This document shows, piece after piece, positions 14,917 to 18,393 of a stretch of 18,393 nucleotides of DNA. A program made the position numbers and the translations under genes. Numbering within the stretch: the stretch's first letter is position 1; the number at the start of each line of letters is the position of its first letter. Location: the NCBI GenBank assembly GCA_937916195.1, contig CALFTO010000039.1:1-18393 (forward strand), written 5' to 3'. The notes under the pieces are model-generated. The model searched no databases. It was not told the origin of the DNA and saw only the letters and a program-made list of their open reading frames with translations. The DNA comes from an uncultured Clostridia bacterium (lineage in GTDB: Bacteria > Bacillota > Clostridia > Oscillospirales > Acutalibacteraceae).

Positions 14917-17733
14917 CAATACTTTTTTAAGATATTGACCTGTATATGATTTTTTACATTTTGCCACTTCTTCGGGAGTTCCGCAGACAACAATTTTACC
15001 GCCCTTGTCGCCCCCTTCAGGACCCAAATCAATAATGTAATCTGCAGTTTTGATAACATCAAGATTGTGTTCAATAACAATAACCGTATTTCCCGAATCA
15101 ACTATACGTTGTAATACCTCGATAAGCTTATGCACATCTGCCGTGTGAAGTCCTGTAGTGGGCTCATCAAGAATATATATAGTTTTACCCGTGGGACGTC
15201 TTGAAAGCTCTGTAGCAAGCTTTACACGCTGTGCCTCACCGCCAGAAAGCGTTGTTGCCGATTGACCAAGCTTTACATAGCCAAGACCAACATCATAAAG
15301 GGTTTGAAGCTTGCGCTTGATTTTTGGCAGATGTTCAAAGAATTCAAGTGCTTCTTCAATTGTCATTTCAAGTACGTCATAAATGTTTTTACCCTTATAT
15401 TTAACTTCAAGGGTTTCGCGATTATATCTTGCACCACCGCAAACTTCACAGGGTACATAAACATCGGCAAGGAAGTGCATTTCTATTTTAACAATGCCAT
15501 CACCCTGACAAGCTTCACAACGACCGCCTTTAACATTAAAAGAAAATCTTCCCGAATTATAACCGCGGATTTTCGAATCTTGAGTTTGTGCAAACAATTC
15601 ACGGATATCAGTAAATACACCCGTATAAGTTGCAGGGTTTGAGCGCGGTGTTCTGCCGATTGGTGACTGGTCAATACTGATAACCTTATCAAGATTTTCA
15701 AGACCAAGCATTTCGTCAAACTTACCCAATGGTTTTTTTGCGTTATTTAACTCATTAGCAAGGCTTTTATAGAGGATTTCATTAATAAGTGATGATTTGC
15801 CCGAACCCGAAACACCAGTAATACATGTGAAACAACCAAGAGGAAAATTAACATCAATTTTCTTGAGATTGTTCTCTGCAGCACCTTTTACAGTTAACAA
15901 ATTACCATTGCCTTTCCTTCTTTGTTCGGGAATAGGAATTTTTCTTTCGCCTGAAAGATACATACCGGTAATTGATTCTTTACAAGCAATAATATCATCA
16001 ACCTTGCCTGCACAGACAACCTCACCACCATGAACACCTGCTCCGGGACCAATATCGACAATATAGTCTGCCGCACGCATGGTATCCTCATCGTGCTCAA
16101 CTACAATCAAGGTATTTCCTAAGTCGCGAAGTCGCTGTAATGTGCCGAGTAATTTATCATTATCTCTCTGATGCAAACCGATACTCGGCTCATCAAGAAT
16201 ATATACAACACCCATAAGTGATGAACCTATTTGAGTTGCAAGACGAATACGCTGACTTTCACCACCCGAAAGTGTTCCCGATGAACGAGAAAGCGTAAGA
16301 TATTCAAGACCGACACTCTTAAGGAAATTCAATCTGCTGTTAATTTCTTTTACAATTGATTCAGAAATAAATCTTTCCTTTTCAGTTAATTCAAGGTTAT
16401 TTATAAAATCAATAGCGGCAACAATTGACATATCACAGAACTCACTGATATTCTTGCCACCGACAGTAACTGAAAGTATTTCGGGCTTAAGTCTTGTCCC
16501 TTTACAGTCAGGGCATCGGCAAGCTGTCATAACCTGCTCAATTTCCCACCTTGCCCAATCACTTGTTGTTTCTTTGTAACGACGTTCAAGGTTATTTATA
16601 ATTCCCTCAAACTCTGACATATAGTTACCGGAGCCATAAAGAGTTGAACGTGACATCTTCAGTTTGAAATCAGTACCGTAAAGTATTGCGTTTACACCAG
16701 CATCAGAGATATCTTTTATAGGTGTTTTCAAATTAAAACCATACTCTTTACCAAGAGCATTGTAATACATTGCCGCAATGGAGCCTTTTTCGGCTTTTCC
16801 CCAACCGCTTGCATAGATTGCCCCCTCACTAATAGAAAGGTTTTTATTGGGTATTACAAGGTCAGGATTAACCTTTAAAAACGTTCCCAGGCCTGTACAA
16901 GTTGGACAAGCACCATAGGGATTATTAAACGAAAACATTCTCGGTGAAAGCTTATCCATACTCACACCATGTTCGGGACAAGCATAATTTAGTGAATAAA
17001 GATATTCCTTATCACCAATAACATCAATAATTACATTACCGCCCGAATGTTCGGTAGTAGTTTCAATTGAATCAGCAAGTCTTGTGCGAATCCCCTCTTT
17101 AACAACAAGACGGTCAACTATTATTTCAATTGTGTGCTTATACGTTTTTTGAAGTTTCATTCCTTCCGTGAGTTCTACCATTTCACCATCAATTCGAGCT
17201 CTTACAAAACCTGCTTTTAATGCATTTGCAAGCTCTTTTGCGTGCTCACCTTTCTTACCGCGCACAACGGGTGAAAGAATTTGAAATTTTGTCCCCTCAG
17301 GCAAACTCATAATACTGTCAACAATCTGGTCAACAGTTTGTTGTTTTATCTCTCTGCCACATACGGGACAATGCGGAATACCGATTCTTGCATACAAAAG
17401 ACGAAGATAGTCATAAATCTCTGTTACAGTACCAACTGTTGAACGGGGATTTTTTGATGTAGTCTTTTGGTCTATTGAAATTGCAGGCGAAAGCCCCTCA
17501 ATTGACTCAACATTCGGTTTTTCCATCTGTCCCAAAAACATTCGTGCATAAGATGAAAGAGACTCAATGTATCTTCTTTGTCCCTCTGCATATATCGTAT
17601 CAAAAGCAAGAGAAGATTTTCCTGAACCCGAAAGGCCTGTGAACACAACAAGTTTATCACGTGGTATCTCAATATCAATATTTTTAAGGTTATTCTCTTT
17701 TGCACCTTTGATTATAATTTTATCGTGTTGCAT
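14911..17733 (-). CDS. uvrA: Excinuclease ABC subunit UvrA
   Basis: DNA-damage-recognition ATPase of nucleotide excision repair. It dimerises and loads UvrB at lesions. The 940-residue protein is full length and has every key element: Walker A GLSGSGKSS at 33-41 and GVSGSGKSS at 640-648, ABC signatures LSGGESQ at 488-494 and LSGGEAQ at 829-835, Walker B ILDEPSIGLH near 512-521 and ILDEPTTGLH near 854-863. Cysteine pairs are also complete: CPVC at 122-125, C252/H255 with C276/C279, CPDC at 407-410, and CEAC at 739-742 with CEVC at 762-765 (the zinc finger needed for damage sensing). ATG 17733 has GAAAGGTG upstream and overlaps the end of the MATE gene by 14 bases, so the two are probably cotranscribed. 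uvrB is not in the window. Confidence 0.99.
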   Translation of the reverse strand: MQHDKIIIKGAKENNLKNIDIEIPRDKLVVFTGLSGSGKSSLAFDTIYAEGQRRYIESLSSYARMFLGQMEKPNVESIEGLSPAISIDQKTTSKNPRSTVGTVTEIYDYLRLLYARIGIPHCPVCGREIKQQTVDQIVDSIMSLPEGTKFQILSPVVRGKKGEHAKELANALKAGFVRARIDGEMVELTEGMKLQKTYKHTIEIIVDRLVVKEGIRTRLADSIETTTEHSGGNVIIDVIGDKEYLYSLNYACPEHGVSMDKLSPRMFSFNNPYGACPTCTGLGTFLKVNPDLVIPNKNLSISEGAIYASGWGKAEKGSIAAMYYNALGKEYGFNLKTPIKDISDAGVNAILYGTDFKLKMSRSTLYGSGNYMSEFEGIINNLERRYKETTSDWARWEIEQVMTACRCPDCKGTRLKPEILSVTVGGKNISEFCDMSIVAAIDFINNLELTEKERFISESIVKEINSRLNFLKSVGLEYLTLSRSSGTLSGGESQRIRLATQIGSSLMGVVYILDEPSIGLHQRDNDKLLGTLQRLRDLGNTLIVVEHDEDTMRAADYIVDIGPGAGVHGGEVVCAGKVDDIIACKESITGMYLSGERKIPIPEQRRKGNGNLLTVKGAAENNLKKIDVNFPLGCFTCITGVSGSGKSSLINEILYKSLANELNNAKKPLGKFDEMLGLENLDKVISIDQSPIGRTPRSNPATYTGVFTDIRELFAQTQDSKIRGYNSGRFSFNVKGGRCEACQGDGIVKIEMHFLADVYVPCEVCGGARYNRETLEVKYKGKNIYDVLEMTIEEALEFFEHLPKIKRKLQTLYDVGLGYVKLGQSATTLSGGEAQRVKLATELSRRPTGKTIYILDEPTTGLHTADVHKLIEVLQRIVDSGNTVIVIEHNLDVIKTADYIIDLGPEGGDKGGKIVVCGTPEEVAKCKKSYTGQYLKKVLK

Positions 17734-18393
17734 TTTTTACACCTTTCTGTTGCAGATAATCAACTAACGCTGATTTACCTTCAACTGTTACGGGTTTAAT
17801 CCATTTCATTGATTTATAATATTTAATGCAAAGTAGCGTCTTTACATAATCTTCGAATATATACATAACGGCAAAGGCTACAGTAAACGGAACTTCTATC
17901 ACATAAACCGCAATAAGAGTTGCAGGGATAGAAAGTAACCACAATGATAATAAATCATACTTTACACCTGTTACTGTGTCACCGCCCGAACGGAAAATAC
18001 CAACAATCATAAGATAAGGAATTTGCCTAATTGTGAATTCAAAAGCATAAAAAGCCATTATGCTCATTGCAGCATTTAATGTAACCTCACTTATATTGTC
18101 GCTCAAGTTAAAAATTCCTATTAATTCAGGTCTAAAAACATAAATCAATATTGCAATTATTAGTGACACAACGGGAAAAATCATAATAAAACGCTTTGTA
18201 TCATCAATTCCGCGTTCAATTTTACCCTTACCGATTGATTTACCCACCATAATGCTACAAGCATTACACAAACCAATTATGAATACGAAAGCAATATTTT
18301 CAAAGCTTCGCAGTATTGTTATTGCTGCAAAATACTCATATCCCATATGACCGAAAATAATGTTGAATATGAATGTGCCCGCGCCCCACATAG
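17720..18393 (-). CDS. MATE-family multidrug/Na+ efflux transporter, C-terminal part (5' end off right edge)
   Basis: About 224 residues of a polytopic membrane protein, open to the window edge without a true start. Around six hydrophobic segments are visible. Family marks are the segment beginning ITILRSFENIAFVFIIG, then NACSIMVGKSIGKGKIERG (the MATE loop with small residues and basic cluster), and IRQIPYLMIVGIFRSGGDTVTG, the second-half counterpart with the typical RSGGDT turn. MATE proteins export cationic drugs or metabolites by Na+ or H+ antiport; substrate cannot be deduced. The stop lies within the uvrA start region, a 14-base overlap, placing the uvrA SD inside this gene. The promoter must lie upstream, outside the window. 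Confidence 0.88.
   Translation of the reverse strand, partial: MWGAGTFIFNIIFGHMGYEYFAAITILRSFENIAFVFIIGLCNACSIMVGKSIGKGKIERGIDDTKRFIMIFPVVSLIIAILIYVFRPELIGIFNLSDNISEVTLNAAMSIMAFYAFEFTIRQIPYLMIVGIFRSGGDTVTGVKYDLLSLWLLSIPATLIAVYVIEVPFTVAFAVMYIFEDYVKTLLCIKYYKSMKWIKPVTVEGKSALVDYLQQKGVKNATR

Noticed and set aside
15262..15642. 126-codon plus-strand open frame opposite uvrA
   Set aside because: Lies wholly within the conserved zinc-finger and signature region of uvrA on the other strand. No SD or family resemblance, so a shadow frame.
1..18393. Defence island, toxin-antitoxin pair, prophage or biosynthetic cluster
   Set aside because: Nearly all coding space is accounted for by core genes with known families. 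Intergenic regions are short and hold only promoters and terminators.

Overview
The window reads as core chromosome of a low-GC, endospore-forming Firmicute of class Clostridia. The evidence is a complete eight-gene spoIIIA operon, AG-rich Shine-Dalgarno (SD) sites (GGAGG, GAGGTG, AAAGGTG), and the order nusB / TsaD-like / xseA / xseB / ispA / dxs / tlyA / nadK / argR. AT-rich codon use suggests a gut-type Oscillospiraceae/Ruminococcaceae-like organism, but genus cannot be fixed from sequence alone. There is no rRNA, tRNA, CRISPR array, insertion sequence, prophage or obvious horizontally acquired island.

Layout, reading leftward on the minus strand from the middle. (1) 11996 to 7339: spoIIIAA-AB-AC-AD-AE-AF-AG-AH, which builds the mother-cell half of the forespore feeding-tube/secretion apparatus. 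(2) 7338 to 7183: a short control region with a weak hairpin after spoIIIAH, a good vegetative promoter, an inverted repeat across the start site, and a strong intrinsic terminator whose U-tract touches the nusB SD. (3) 7182 to 1: a compact housekeeping operon with overlaps or gaps of only a few bases: nusB (antitermination), a TsaD/Kae1 paralogue, xseA-xseB (exonuclease VII), ispA and dxs (isoprenoid precursors), tlyA (S4/FtsJ methyltransferase), nadK, and the first seven codons of a probable argR.

On the right, a 920-residue YfhO-family membrane protein (12110-14872) is transcribed divergently from spoIIIA from a near-consensus extended -10 promoter. A bidirectional hairpin terminator separates it from the convergent uvrA (14911-17733). 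uvrA overlaps the end of an upstream MATE-family transporter gene that runs off the right edge.

I see no clearly new multi-gene system. The points most worth checking are the terminator that any transcript must cross to reach nusB, itself an antitermination factor gene; the operator-like repeat at the same promoter; the TsaD paralogue fixed in the operon; and a 38-codon out-of-frame overlap between spoIIIAA and spoIIIAB that looks like loss of the usual spoIIIAA stop. Several starts were moved from the longest open frame to the SD-supported codon: dxs, nadK, xseA, tlyA, nusB, spoIIIAC and yfhO.
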